Positions 26,111 to 35,262 of a DNA stretch of 64,000 bases are shown here, piece after piece (the stretch's first letter is position 1; every line of letters begins with the position of its first letter). The notes beneath the pieces are model-generated. The model had not been told where the DNA came from, did no database searches, and saw nothing but the letters and a program-made list of their open reading frames with translations. The stretch covers positions 2,170,001 through 2,234,000 of the forward strand of contig NZ_CP084580.1 in NCBI RefSeq assembly GCF_021869765.1, given 5' to 3'. The position numbers were made by a program, and so were the translations under genes. This DNA comes from Chryseobacterium sp. MEBOG06. GTDB taxonomy: Bacteria; Bacteroidota; Bacteroidia; Flavobacteriales; Weeksellaceae.

Positions 26111-29100
26111 AATGGATCATGTCTTCGCTTAGTGGAGATTCATCTTCGTCTTTAATCATTTTTTTACCGTCGGACCATTTGGCAAATATGTAATAGAGTC
26201 CCGGAATAACAATCACTCCAAATAAGGTACCTATAAGCATTCCTCCCAGTGAAGAAGCACCAATTGTATGGTTTCCGATGGCGCCTGCACCTCTTGCAAA
26301 AACAAGCGGAACCAGACCTGCGATGAAGGCAAATGAGGTCATCAGAATAGGTCTGAAACGGGCTTTTGAACCCTCTACAGCCGCTTCCAGAATAGAATCT
26401 CCGGCCTGACGCCTTTTCACTGCAAATTCTACAATAAGCACTGCATTTTTACCCAGCAATCCGATGATCATGATCAGTCCTACCTGTGCATAGATATCAT
26501 TTTCAAGTCCCATTGCTTTTAACAGCAGGAAGGATCCGAATACTCCCACAGGCAACGAACAAAGAACAGCAAACGGAATAAGGAAGCTTTCATATTGTGC
26601 TGCTAGAACAAGGTAAACAAATACCAGAACCACCAGGAACACGTAGATGGCTTCATTACCACGCTGTGCTTCATCAAAAGACAGTCCTTCCCAGGCTACT
26701 TTGTATCCGTGAGGGAGAGCTTTGGCAGCGGTCTCATTAATGGCCTGTATAGCATCTGCAGTGGTATAGCCAGCCGCCGGAAGTCCACGGATTGCGGCAG
26801 AATTGTACATATTATAACGGGTAATTTCATTAGGTCCCTGAGTTTTTTTCATCGTCATGAAAGCAGAGTAGGGAACCATTTCATCCCGGTCATTTTTTAC
26901 ATACAGATTCATAATATCGGTAGGTAATCTTCTGAATTCCGGAGACGACTGTACATACACTTTGAAGAATTGTCCGAAACGGATAAATCCCTGTTCGTAG
27001 GTACTACCAATAAGGATGTTGAGGTTGTCCATCGCTTTTCCAATGGAAACTCCTTTCTGCATCGCCGCATTATTGTCAAATACCAGTTCATATTGAGGAT
27101 AGTTGGCCGCAAAGAAAGTGAAGACGCCGGAAAGCTCTTTACGTTTTTTAAGCTGTGCAATAAAGTCTTTGTTTACTTTATCAAAATCCTGATAATTGGT
27201 GGTTCTGTTAAGATCAAGAAGTCTCATAGAAAACCCTCCTGAAGATCCGAATCCCGGAACTGCGGGTGGTTCAAAGAATTCAATGGTTGCTCCCAGATCT
27301 TTTGATTTCTCTTCAAGCTCCTTCATGATTTCCTTTACAGAATGTTCACGGTCGTTCCAGTTTTTCAGGTTAATCAAACAGGTTCCGGCATTGGAACCAC
27401 GGCCTTCTGTCATGATTTCATAACCTGCCAGTGATGATACAGATTCTACACCATCCACACCCATTGCGATTTTCTGTAATGTTCGGGAAATTTTATTGGT
27501 CTGCTCTAAAGTAGATCCCGGAGGAGTCTGAATCACAGCATACACTGTTCCCTGATCTTCATTAGGGATAAAACCGCCCGGAAGAACTTTATTGATTACG
27601 AAAATTCCGGCACAGAAAGCAATAAGGATTCCCCAGGTTACCATCTTTCGGTTTACGATCTTTCTGAGGAATGATGCATATTTTCCCGTTACTTTATCAA
27701 AACCGCTGTTAAAAGCATCTAAAGCTCTGGTGAAAATATTGACTTTCTTAGGCTTTCCGTGGTTGTTTTTTAATAACATGGCTGCCAATACCGGAGTTAA
27801 GGTAAGAGCAACTACTGCTGAGATTACAATAGAGCTTGCCATGGTGATTGAAAACTGACGGTAGAAAGTACCTACCGGTCCCGTCATAAACGAAATCGGG
27901 ATAAATACGGCCACCATCACTGCTGTAATCGCGATAATAGCTCCTGCGATTTCACCCATTACTTCTTTCACTGCTTTATAAGGAGAAATATTACTTTCTT
28001 CCATTTTAGCATGTACAGCCTCAATCACCACAATCGCATTATCAACCACAATTCCAATGGCCAGTACAAGGGCAAAAAGTGTGACCAGATTGATGGTTAA
28101 TCCGAAGAACTGGATCACAAAAAAAGTTCCTATTAATGAAACCGGTACAGCAATAATCGGAATCAGGGTAGAGCGCCAGTCACCAAGGAAAATGAAAACT
28201 ACAACGGCAACAAGGATGAAGGCATCTCTAAGGGTGTGCATTACCTGTTCAATAGAAGCATCCAGGAATTGTGATACATCATAACTGATTTTATAATCCA
28301 CCCCTGGAGGGAAATTACCTTTCATTTCTGCCAGTTTCGCTTTTACATCTCTGATTACATCATTGGCATTACTTCCATAGTTTTGTTTTAATACAATAGA
28401 AGCGGAAGGATGCCCGTCAAGATTGGAATAAATATCAAAGAATTCACTGCCCAGTTCTACTTTGGCAATATCTTTCAGTTTTACATTTTCTCCCTCTGCA
28501 TTGGAACGTACGATAATATTCTCATATTCTTCCGGTTTGTTGTACTGCCCTTTATAAGTAAGTACATATTCCAGAGATTGTGCTGCGATACCGGAACTCT
28601 GTCCGATTCTTCCGGGACGTCCGATGATACTTTGCTCACCAATGGATTTCATTACCTCATCTACAGAAATATTATAGGCACGCATACGATCAGGATTCAG
28701 CCATATACGCATAGCATATCTTCGGCTACCAAGAATCTGAGATTTTGCAATCCCGTGAATACGGTTGATTTCCGGGATAATATTCACCATAGAGTAGTTG
28801 TACAGGAACTTTTCATCCATACTTTTATTGGTGCTGTAAAGGTTCACATACATCAGCATACTTGGCTGAATAGGGTTTACCACAACTCCTTCTTTCTGTA
28901 CAAGTTCCGGTAATAAAGGCATTACCTGGTCAACTCTCGTTTTCACAAGAACAACGGCTTCATTGGGATCCGTTCCGGGATCAAAGACAACATTTACCGT
29001 TGCTTCCCCTGCACTGGTAGCATCTGTAGTGATGTAACGCATTCCCTGAACCCCATTAATGGCATTTTCAATGGTAATCAAAGAAGATTTTACCAGTACA

Positions 29101-29264
29101 TCTGCGCTTGCTCCCGGATAGGCAATGGAAACCGCTACAGTGGTGGGCGCAATTTTTGGAAACTGTTCTGTAGGAAGCTGCTTCATGGCTATACCTCCCA
29201 TAAACAGGATGACAACCGATATCACAATGGCGAAAACCGGCCGGTGTATTACTTTTTTAAACAT
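26103..29264 (-). CDS. RND efflux pump, inner-membrane permease (HAE1/AcrB type)
   Basis: A 1053-residue proton-driven trimeric pump with 12 transmembrane helices and two large periplasmic loops. Family motifs are visible: an N-terminal MFKKVIHRPVFA, GGIAMKQLPTEQFP and GFIPNEDQG. In the proton relay of helix 4, Asp408 is present (AcrB Asp407), but the next residue is Asn409 in VVDNAIVV where AcrB has a second Asp (Asp408). The relay Lys in GLLGKNAVLIVEFA is present. The Asn is common in some relatives, so activity is likely. It is the middle gene of the adaptor-pump-channel operon and has a 15-bp gap to the adaptor gene. Confidence 0.95.
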   Translation of the reverse strand: MFKKVIHRPVFAIVISVVILFMGGIAMKQLPTEQFPKIAPTTVAVSIAYPGASADVLVKSSLITIENAINGVQGMRYITTDATSAGEATVNVVFDPGTDPNEAVVLVKTRVDQVMPLLPELVQKEGVVVNPIQPSMLMYVNLYSTNKSMDEKFLYNYSMVNIIPEINRIHGIAKSQILGSRRYAMRIWLNPDRMRAYNISVDEVMKSIGEQSIIGRPGRIGQSSGIAAQSLEYVLTYKGQYNKPEEYENIIVRSNAEGENVKLKDIAKVELGSEFFDIYSNLDGHPSASIVLKQNYGSNANDVIRDVKAKLAEMKGNFPPGVDYKISYDVSQFLDASIEQVMHTLRDAFILVAVVVFIFLGDWRSTLIPIIAVPVSLIGTFFVIQFFGLTINLVTLFALVLAIGIVVDNAIVVIEAVHAKMEESNISPYKAVKEVMGEIAGAIIAITAVMVAVFIPISFMTGPVGTFYRQFSITMASSIVISAVVALTLTPVLAAMLLKNNHGKPKKVNIFTRALDAFNSGFDKVTGKYASFLRKIVNRKMVTWGILIAFCAGIFVINKVLPGGFIPNEDQGTVYAVIQTPPGSTLEQTNKISRTLQKIAMGVDGVESVSSLAGYEIMTEGRGSNAGTCLINLKNWNDREHSVKEIMKELEEKSKDLGATIEFFEPPAVPGFGSSGGFSMRLLDLNRTTNYQDFDKVNKDFIAQLKKRKELSGVFTFFAANYPQYELVFDNNAAMQKGVSIGKAMDNLNILIGSTYEQGFIRFGQFFKVYVQSSPEFRRLPTDIMNLYVKNDRDEMVPYSAFMTMKKTQGPNEITRYNMYNSAAIRGLPAAGYTTADAIQAINETAAKALPHGYKVAWEGLSFDEAQRGNEAIYVFLVVLVFVYLVLAAQYESFLIPFAVLCSLPVGVFGSFLLLKAMGLENDIYAQVGLIMIIGLLGKNAVLIVEFAVKRRQAGDSILEAAVEGSKARFRPILMTSFAFIAGLVPLVFARGAGAIGNHTIGASSLGGMLIGTLFGVIVIPGLYYIFAKWSDGKKMIKDEDESPLSEDMIHYE

Positions 29265-29279
29265 AATGCTGCTTTTTAA

Positions 29280-30365
29280 TTACTCTGCATACAGATCCAG
29301 GTTCGACATTACTTTCTGAGGTTTCTGATACTTTGAACTGATCTTCTGGTTCTCCTGAACCATTCGAAGACCATCCAGAAGGATTCTTTCGTCCTTTCCG
29401 AGACCTGATGCTACAACATAAATGTGTGGTAGTTCAGCAGCAATTTTTATCTCTCTTGCTTTTACCTTGTTGTCTTTTGTAATGACATAGACATATTTCT
29501 TTTCAAGCTCTTCAAACGTAGCTTTCTGAGGAATCATCATAGCATTGGCATACGGTGATGTGATGACGATATTTCCGGTTTCTCCGTATCTCAGAAGCCC
29601 TTTTGGATTTGGGAAAGTAGCTCTGTAGGCAATATTTCCTGTTTCGTTGTTAAAATCAGATTCAATGGTCTGTACAATTCCGTCTTGCGTAAATTCTTTC
29701 CCATTAGCCATTCTTAAACGGACATGCATTGGACTGTTGTCCTTTTTTACATCCATCTGATTAAGATATTCTGCTTCAGGAACGTTAAAGTAAACCCACA
29801 TTTTACTGTTGTCAGAAAGTTCAGTAACAAGTTCTCCGTCATCCACCAGGCTTCCTTTTCGAACGTGCAGTTTTCCTACAATCCCTGTAAAAGGTGCCCG
29901 GATTTCTGTAAATTTCAAATGTGTATTCATTGTAGAAAGCTCGGCTTTGGCCTTTTCATATTTTGCTTTTGCCATTGCCATTTCCTGAGGAGCGACAATA
30001 TCTTTATCAGAAAGGTTTTTGGTATTCTGATATTCTATTTCTGAATATCTGGCTTCCGCTTTGGCACTATTCACATCAGATTCATAGAGGTTGGGCATGA
30101 TTTTGAACATCAACTGTCCTTTCTTTACATATTGTCCTTCATCTACATAAATAGACTGAATGTATCCTTTTTCCTGAGCACGAAGCTCAATGTGGTTAAT
30201 GGAACGGATTTGTGCAACATAATCTTTATTAACCAAAGTATCTTTTATAAGAGGGCTTGTAATGTTGAATGATGCTGTTTCTGTTTTTTCTTTCTTTTCA
30301 GACTGGCAGCCAATAAAGAAGAAAATAAAGCACACGTTTATATACATGAGACTTTTCTTGACCAT
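29280..30365 (-). CDS. RND efflux periplasmic adaptor (membrane-fusion protein), lipoprotein
   Basis: A 361-residue adaptor that bridges the RND pump and the outer-membrane channel. Signal with lipobox FFIGC (Cys20) anchors it in the inner membrane. Then come the first half of a lipoyl/barrel-sandwich (IELRAQEKGYIQSIYVDEGQYVKKG), an alpha-hairpin (YESDVNSAKAEARYSEIEY..) and the returning lipoyl half (IRAPFTGIVGKLHVRKGSLV), then beta-barrel and membrane-proximal domains. It is the first gene of the three-gene efflux operon. A promoter for it or for the 152-residue gene upstream lies at 30936-30966. Confidence 0.93.
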   Translation of the reverse strand: MVKKSLMYINVCFIFFFIGCQSEKKEKTETASFNITSPLIKDTLVNKDYVAQIRSINHIELRAQEKGYIQSIYVDEGQYVKKGQLMFKIMPNLYESDVNSAKAEARYSEIEYQNTKNLSDKDIVAPQEMAMAKAKYEKAKAELSTMNTHLKFTEIRAPFTGIVGKLHVRKGSLVDDGELVTELSDNSKMWVYFNVPEAEYLNQMDVKKDNSPMHVRLRMANGKEFTQDGIVQTIESDFNNETGNIAYRATFPNPKGLLRYGETGNIVITSPYANAMMIPQKATFEELEKKYVYVITKDNKVKAREIKIAAELPHIYVVASGLGKDERILLDGLRMVQENQKISSKYQKPQKVMSNLDLYAE

Positions 30366-30468
30366 GATAATAATATTTTATAATAATTTATAATTGAAAA
30401 AATAGAGTTCTATGCTCTCAAAATAAAACAGGAGAACATATGGAATTTTCAGAAGAAATATTATGAAA

Positions 30469-30927
30469 TCACAGTCTGATGACCCTGTACTGGATGTACA
30501 GATCATCATATAAAGGCTTTAGCTGCTCAGATTGAGCCAGTGAAACAGCAATTTGTCTGTTGTGAAATGTAGTGACGAAGTCTGATATCAAATGCCAGAA
30601 ACCATCTCTGAACAGCGCAAGAAGCTCTGAAGACGCCGAGGTTTCTACATTGTCATCATTTTCTGTATCGTTTTCAGAAAGATTAGCTCTGATCTTGTTA
30701 TAGCGGGGGTGGCTGACATTGTAAGAATCACTTGCTTCGTGATCTTTGAGAAAGGCAAAAGAATTTTCAATATTTTTCTTTTGATGAACTAAAATATCAG
30801 AGGTAAAATGGAAATCAGAGGGAATGTCGGTGGAAATATACTGCTGAAGCTGTCCGTAATACCAACCTAAAACGGTGAGTAAAGCAAACAGTAAGCTGTA
30901 TAAATATTGATAAAACCTTTTTCGCAT
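30469..30927 (-). CDS. Hypothetical membrane-anchored protein upstream of the RND operon
   Basis: A 152-residue protein with one N-terminal transmembrane segment (YSLLFALLTVLGWYYG) and a mostly hydrophilic remainder probably in the periplasm. A patch of acidic residues (ENDTENDDN) precedes a helix-rich C-terminus. No family recognised. It is oriented with the RND operon, 103 bp upstream of the adaptor gene, and could be the first gene of the transcript: the box TACCTTTG on the minus strand at 30936-30943 lies immediately before its start codon, giving a nearly leaderless mRNA. Its involvement in efflux is only suggested by location. Confidence 0.55.
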   Translation of the reverse strand: MRKRFYQYLYSLLFALLTVLGWYYGQLQQYISTDIPSDFHFTSDILVHQKKNIENSFAFLKDHEASDSYNVSHPRYNKIRANLSENDTENDDNVETSASSELLALFRDGFWHLISDFVTTFHNRQIAVSLAQSEQLKPLYDDLYIQYRVIRL

Positions 30928-30935
30928 CCCAGTAG

Positions 30936-30966
30936 CAAAGGTACTTAATCTTTAAAATCATTGCAA
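30936..30966 (-). promoter_or_regulatory. Promoter before the 152-residue gene and RND operon
   Basis: On the minus strand, TTG (30964-30966) is followed after 20 bp by TACCTTTG (30936-30943), close to the Bacteroidota -33/-7 pattern. The expected transcript start is within a few bases of the ATG at 30927. Confidence 0.5.
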
Positions 30967-31059
30967 CCGATAAAGATTAAAAAAGTGTTAAAAAACACAT
31001 GGATATTCCAACGATTAATTACATTTACTACAATAATTTTAATTTTTTAAAAAACTTGT

Positions 31060-31331
31060 TTCGGTACAGAAGAACAATTTGACAGACTGTTTTCAATTAA
31101 TACAAAAGGAGCCTATTTTACTATGCAGCAGGCAGCTTTGCATGTGGAAGATGGTGGACGTATTATCTATGTAGTTTCAAGCACCGCCGCTTTTCCTGTT
31201 CCGGGTATGGCCGTATGCCGTATATGACGGGAGTAAATTGATTTGTGAATGGGCAGCACTTATTGGTGAACGGAGGTGTTACACCAATGTCTCATCGTAA
31301 GACGGATCTGCATTGAGGGAGCAAAACCTGT
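31060..31331 (+). pseudogene. Decayed short-chain dehydrogenase pseudogene
   Basis: Translation in three frames gives pieces of one SDR. Frame 31060-31227 reads FDRLFSINTKGAYFTMQQAA, then GGRIIYVVSSTAAFPVPGMAV before a stop. After a frameshift near 31220, YDGSKLICEWAALIGER (31221-31273) gives the catalytic Tyr-x3-Lys (YDGSK). Further frameshifts give TNVSS and KTDLH. The N-terminal cofactor-binding third is missing, and several stops and frameshifts break the rest. It sits just upstream of an AraC gene, like the intact SDR-AraC pair at 14478-16336. The limits are approximate. Confidence 0.8.
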
Positions 31332-31384
31332 AAATTATACTATTTTTACGTTGTTTAATACCATATATGCAACCAATTTTGAGC

Positions 31385-31392
31385 TAACTTTG
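31385..31392 (+). promoter_or_regulatory. -7 box of the AraC gene at 31459
   Basis: TAACTTTG fits TAnnTTTG and lies 66 bp before the start codon. No clear -33 at the standard distance. Confidence 0.4.
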
Positions 31393-31458
31393 AAGATCGG
31401 TTAACATTGAATAAACCAATCTTTTCGGATGTAAATTGACCTATAACCGATTGTAAAA

Positions 31459-32340
31459 ATGAAAAAAGCATATCCAACATTTGATATCTGTAATCTTGTG
31501 GCCAGCAAGATTTCAAACGACCTTTTTAATGCAGATAGGTTTCAGGGATATCTGATGAACAATCCTCCTATTAAGCATATTCATAAACATTCTTTTTATC
31601 ATTTGGTCTATTTTACCTCTGGAAAGGGACAGCATGTTATTGATTTTAAGAGCTATCCCATAGAGCCGGGCTGTATTTATTTTATGTCGCCCGGGCAGGT
31701 GCATAACTGGGAATTTGAAAGTGATGTTGATGGCTATGTTGTTAACTTTTCTGCCACATTTTTTGATAAACTTTTTTTAAGTTCTTTTGCTGTAGATCAG
31801 TTTCCGTTCTTTAATGTTTTTTCAAGTGAGCAGATGATGAAGATCAAAGAAGTGACAAGGCCGCAAATGATCAACATTTTTGAGGTTATTCTTAAAGAAT
31901 TAAAGAACGAAACTTATCAGAGCCCTATGATGATAGCGGCTGAAATGCTCAGGCTGTTTGTGATAGCGAGCAGAGAGATGGGACCGGACGTTCCTGTTCT
32001 GACCAGGACAAGTTACAACTCTGTTCTTCTGAAACAGTTTTTTGATCTTATACAGGATCATTTTAAAGATATGCGGCTCCCTAAAGATTATGCAGCTTTA
32101 CTATATATTACCTCCAATCATCTTAATTTTTTGTGCAAAGAGCAGTTGAATATGTCTGCAGGAGAAATCATCCGGAACAGGGTTTTGCTTGAGGCCAAAC
32201 GTATGTTGGTCAATTACGAGCTTTCCATTGCTAACATTGCTATGGAACTGAATTTTTTTGACACTTCTTATTTTATCAAGTTTTTTAAAAAATATACCCG
32301 GTTCACCCCTGAGGCCTTCAGGAAACAATATTATAGCTAA
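31459..32340 (+). CDS. AraC-family transcriptional regulator
   Basis: A 293-residue regulator. N-terminal cupin/AraC-binding domain with HKHSFYHLVYFTSGKG and EPGCIYFMSPGQVHNWEFE (residues ~40-90), the standard sugar-binding-like barrel with conserved His, then a helical linker. C-terminal HTH pair: AALLYITSNHLNFLCKEQLN and IANIAMELNFFDTSYFIKFFKKY, ending in TPEAFRKQYY. The only neighbour it could have governed upstream is the decayed SDR, and downstream is a long gap before ccoNO. Its targets are therefore unknown; it may be orphaned. Confidence 0.9.
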   Translation: MKKAYPTFDICNLVASKISNDLFNADRFQGYLMNNPPIKHIHKHSFYHLVYFTSGKGQHVIDFKSYPIEPGCIYFMSPGQVHNWEFESDVDGYVVNFSATFFDKLFLSSFAVDQFPFFNVFSSEQMMKIKEVTRPQMINIFEVILKELKNETYQSPMMIAAEMLRLFVIASREMGPDVPVLTRTSYNSVLLKQFFDLIQDHFKDMRLPKDYAALLYITSNHLNFLCKEQLNMSAGEIIRNRVLLEAKRMLVNYELSIANIAMELNFFDTSYFIKFFKKYTRFTPEAFRKQYYS

Positions 32341-32734
32341 TCCGATTTTTTAAGTACGGCTGTCATCATAATATCTGCAGGCATTGCCTATAGAGAAGGA
32401 CTTTTGCTGCCTTTCAAAGGGGTTAATGATGATATTCTTTCTATATGAAGATGCACAGAATAGTTGAGTGCATGCAGCGGAAACTGGATTTACAATTTTT
32501 TAGTTTTTAGAATCCTGGAGAACCAATTCGCTTATACATCTTATTTAAAGACAATATTTTCTATGAATAGTACCGTAGATGGTCTTTGTTCTCTCTCTAA
32601 ATTTGAAAATTATTTGAAGACGGCAAACGTATGGGATAAATCATTATTCAATGGAGAATAGCCAATTCATACTGCCCTATAATGAAAACTATAAAAAACA
32701 GAGCGAAGATCAATAAGAAAAAATAAATAATAAA
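32341..32734. other. Intergenic stretch, 394 bp
   Basis: No gene assigned with confidence. A 65-codon frame at 32464-32661 (+) encodes a peptide with no recognisable motif and could be a gene remnant. No promoter, operator or terminator stands out, and no FNR/CRP-like TTGAT-N4-ATCAA palindrome was seen before ccoNO. Confidence 0.4.
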
Positions 32735-34999
32735 ATGGAGTTAGAGAAATTCAGTTATGATAATGAGATTGTCAGGGCGTTTCTATACGCTACAATAATA
32801 TTCGGATTAATAGGCTTTACATTCGGAATAACGGCAGCATTGATGTTGTTTTATCCTGAACTTCCTGAATTTTTATTCGGTACCGATGATGCAACCATTC
32901 AAAGTTTAAGAAATGGAGGTATCCAGTCCCTGATTAATACCCATGGTGCTTTTGGATTTGGAAGAATCAGGATGCTGCATACCAGTACAGTCATTTTTGC
33001 TTTTGTATGCAACAGTGTTTATACCGGTGTTTATTATTCATTACCAAGGTTGTTAAAAACACCGATGGCAAGCCCAATCTTATCCTGGATTAATTTCTGG
33101 ACATGGCAGATCATGATCATAGCTACATTTATCAGTTTCTTTATGGGGATTAATACATCCAAAGAATATGCAGAACATGAATGGCCAATTGATATTTTAA
33201 TAACTTTTTCCTGGGTAGTTTTTGGAATTAATATGTTCATGACTATTGCGAGAAGGAGAGTAAGACACCTTTATGTAGCAATATGGTTTTATATAGGCAC
33301 ATGGATAGGACTGGCGATGCTGCATATTTTGAACAATCTGGAAATACCATTGTCTTTTACAGGCTGGAAGTCATATTCCATGTATGCAGGAGTTAAAGAT
33401 GCACTTGTACAATGGTGGTATGGTCATAATGCAGTTGCATTTATCCTGACAACCCCGATTCTTGGACTGATGTATTATTTTCTTCCAAAAGCAGCTGAGA
33501 GACCTGTTTTTTCATATAAACTTTCCATCATTCACTTCTGGTCACTGATATTTGTCTATATCTGGGCAGGGCCCCACCATCTTCAATATACAGCCCTTCC
33601 TGCATGGGCACAGGCCGTAGGTACAGGATTCTCAATTATGCTTATTGCTCCTTCCTGGGGAGGAATGCTGAATGGACTTCTAACACTGAGAGGTGCATGG
33701 GATAAAGTAAGAGACAACCCAATACTGAAATTTTTTGTTGTTGCTGTAACTTGTTATGGAATGGTAACTTTTGAAGGACCGCTTCTAGCAACAAAAAACA
33801 TCAATAAGATCGGACATTATACAGATTGGGTTATTGGCCATGTTCACCTGGGAGCTTTAGGATGGAATGGGTTCATTGCCTTCGGAATGGTCTATTATCT
33901 TGTACCCATCATGTGGAGAACAAAAATATGGTCTGTTAAAATGGCCAACTGGCATTTTTGGCTTGGTACACTCGGGATCGTTTTTTATGCAGTACCCATG
34001 TATATCTCAGGGTTTACCCAGGGTTTAATGTGGAAGCAGTTCAATCCGGACGGAACATTAATGTGGAAGAACTGGCTGGATACGGTCACTGCAATCATTC
34101 CTTATTACAAAATGAGATTTATGGGCGGAGCGTTGTATATTTTGGGTGCTATAATGATGGCCGTTAATGTAATAGCAACCATCAGACAAGGTTCATTCCA
34201 AAAAGAAGTTTCAGCAGAGGCTCCTGCACTGGCTGTTATCAGCAATAAAAGAAGGAAAGGAGAAGGCACTCACCTTTGGATTGAAAGAAAACCTTATGTA
34301 CTGAGTATACTATCATTCCTTGTATTATCTATAGGAAGCGGGGTGGAGATCATTCCAACTTTATCATTGAAGCAAAGCGTACCTACTATTTCAGCAGTAA
34401 AACCGTATTCTCCTCTGGAACTGGAGGGAAGAGATCTCTATATCAGGGAAGGCTGTAATGCATGTCATTCCCAGATGATAAGACCATTCAGAGATGAAAT
34501 CGTGAGATTCAATGGTAAAAACGGGGAATATTCTAAAGCAGGAGAATTTGTTTATGACAGACCGTTTCTGTGGGGTTCGAAAAGAACAGGGCCGGATCTT
34601 CACAGAGAAGGAGGGAAGAATCCAAGTTCATGGCATTATAAACATATGTACAATCCGAGATCTACTTCTGCCGGTTCTATTATGCCCAGATATCCGTGGC
34701 TGATAAGCAATGACCTTGACAGATCAAAAATGGTGGATAAAATTGTATTGATGAAAAAAGAATATGATGTTCCTTATAGTAAAGCTCAGATAGATTCAGC
34801 CAACTCATGGGCAGATAATCAGGCAAAAAAAATTGTTAAGGAAATTTTCTCAGAGGCCAATGACCTGAAAGAAGCTTATGCAAAAAGACCTGCGGGTGAA
34901 CTGGAGAAGAAAGAAATCATTGCTCTGATCTCTTATTTACAAAGGCTTGGCACTGATATCAGAACTACTGAAATAAAAACAGCAAGCAACAACCAATAA
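32735..34999 (+). CDS. ccoN: cbb3-type cytochrome c oxidase, fused subunits I and II (CcoNO)
   Basis: A 754-residue fusion of CcoN (about residues 1-480) and CcoO (about 510-754), the usual Bacteroidota arrangement. CcoN is the proton-pumping heme-copper core. The visible ligands are His82 (low-spin heme), His231 in WWYGHNAV and the His281-His282 pair in AGPHHLQY for copper B, and His369/His371 in IGHVHLG for the hemes. Tyr in VYIWAGPHH is positioned as the active-site tyrosine. CcoO binds one heme c through CNACH (Cys574, Cys577, His578), with Met in SIMPRYPW as likely axial ligand. The enzyme reduces oxygen at low tension. ccoQ follows 15 bp later; ccoP, ccoG, ccoS and ccoI are not in the window. 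Confidence 0.95.
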   Translation: MELEKFSYDNEIVRAFLYATIIFGLIGFTFGITAALMLFYPELPEFLFGTDDATIQSLRNGGIQSLINTHGAFGFGRIRMLHTSTVIFAFVCNSVYTGVYYSLPRLLKTPMASPILSWINFWTWQIMIIATFISFFMGINTSKEYAEHEWPIDILITFSWVVFGINMFMTIARRRVRHLYVAIWFYIGTWIGLAMLHILNNLEIPLSFTGWKSYSMYAGVKDALVQWWYGHNAVAFILTTPILGLMYYFLPKAAERPVFSYKLSIIHFWSLIFVYIWAGPHHLQYTALPAWAQAVGTGFSIMLIAPSWGGMLNGLLTLRGAWDKVRDNPILKFFVVAVTCYGMVTFEGPLLATKNINKIGHYTDWVIGHVHLGALGWNGFIAFGMVYYLVPIMWRTKIWSVKMANWHFWLGTLGIVFYAVPMYISGFTQGLMWKQFNPDGTLMWKNWLDTVTAIIPYYKMRFMGGALYILGAIMMAVNVIATIRQGSFQKEVSAEAPALAVISNKRRKGEGTHLWIERKPYVLSILSFLVLSIGSGVEIIPTLSLKQSVPTISAVKPYSPLELEGRDLYIREGCNACHSQMIRPFRDEIVRFNGKNGEYSKAGEFVYDRPFLWGSKRTGPDLHREGGKNPSSWHYKHMYNPRSTSAGSIMPRYPWLISNDLDRSKMVDKIVLMKKEYDVPYSKAQIDSANSWADNQAKKIVKEIFSEANDLKEAYAKRPAGELEKKEIIALISYLQRLGTDIRTTEIKTASNNQ

Positions 35000-35014
35000 C
35001 TAAATAAATTCCAT

Positions 35015-35191
35015 ATGATACCTCAGAATTTTAAGGACTTTTTAGCCAATACAGAAAATACAGGTTTATACCAGATGATCGCTCTTATATTCTTTTTTAT
35101 TTTTTTTACCTCACTTATCCTGCTGGTGTTTAGCAAGCCAAAAAAATATTATAAAGCGGTTTCAGAATTACCTCTTGACGGTAATGACTGA
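35015..35191 (+). CDS. ccoQ: Small cbb3-oxidase subunit CcoQ/FixQ-like
   Basis: A 58-residue single-pass membrane protein starting MIPQNFKDF. One transmembrane helix (MIALIFFFIFFTSLILLVF, about residues 21-39) is followed by a basic KPKKYY turn and an acidic tail, the plan of CcoQ subunits that stabilise the cbb3 complex. The ATG is 15 bp after the ccoNO stop and the gene is followed by a terminator, so the pair forms a short operon. Too small to assign from sequence alone, but its position and topology make the call strong. Confidence 0.82.
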   Translation: MIPQNFKDFLANTENTGLYQMIALIFFFIFFTSLILLVFSKPKKYYKAVSELPLDGND

Positions 35192-35217
35192 TTGGATTTA
35201 AAACTTTTGTTAAATAT

Positions 35218-35245
35218 AAAAAGAGATACATCTATATCTCTTTTT
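35218..35245. terminator. Rho-independent terminator of ccoNO-ccoQ
   Basis: A perfect 11-bp stem AAAAAGAGATA / TATCTCTTTTT with a 6-nt loop lies 26 bp after ccoQ. It is also oriented to stop the convergent YciF-like gene. Confidence 0.88.
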
Positions 35246-35262
35246 ATATTTTTAGCATCTGT

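Noticed and set aside
32464..32661. 65-codon frame before ccoNO
   Set aside because: No recognisable motif or promoter; could be a remnant but not supported as a gene.
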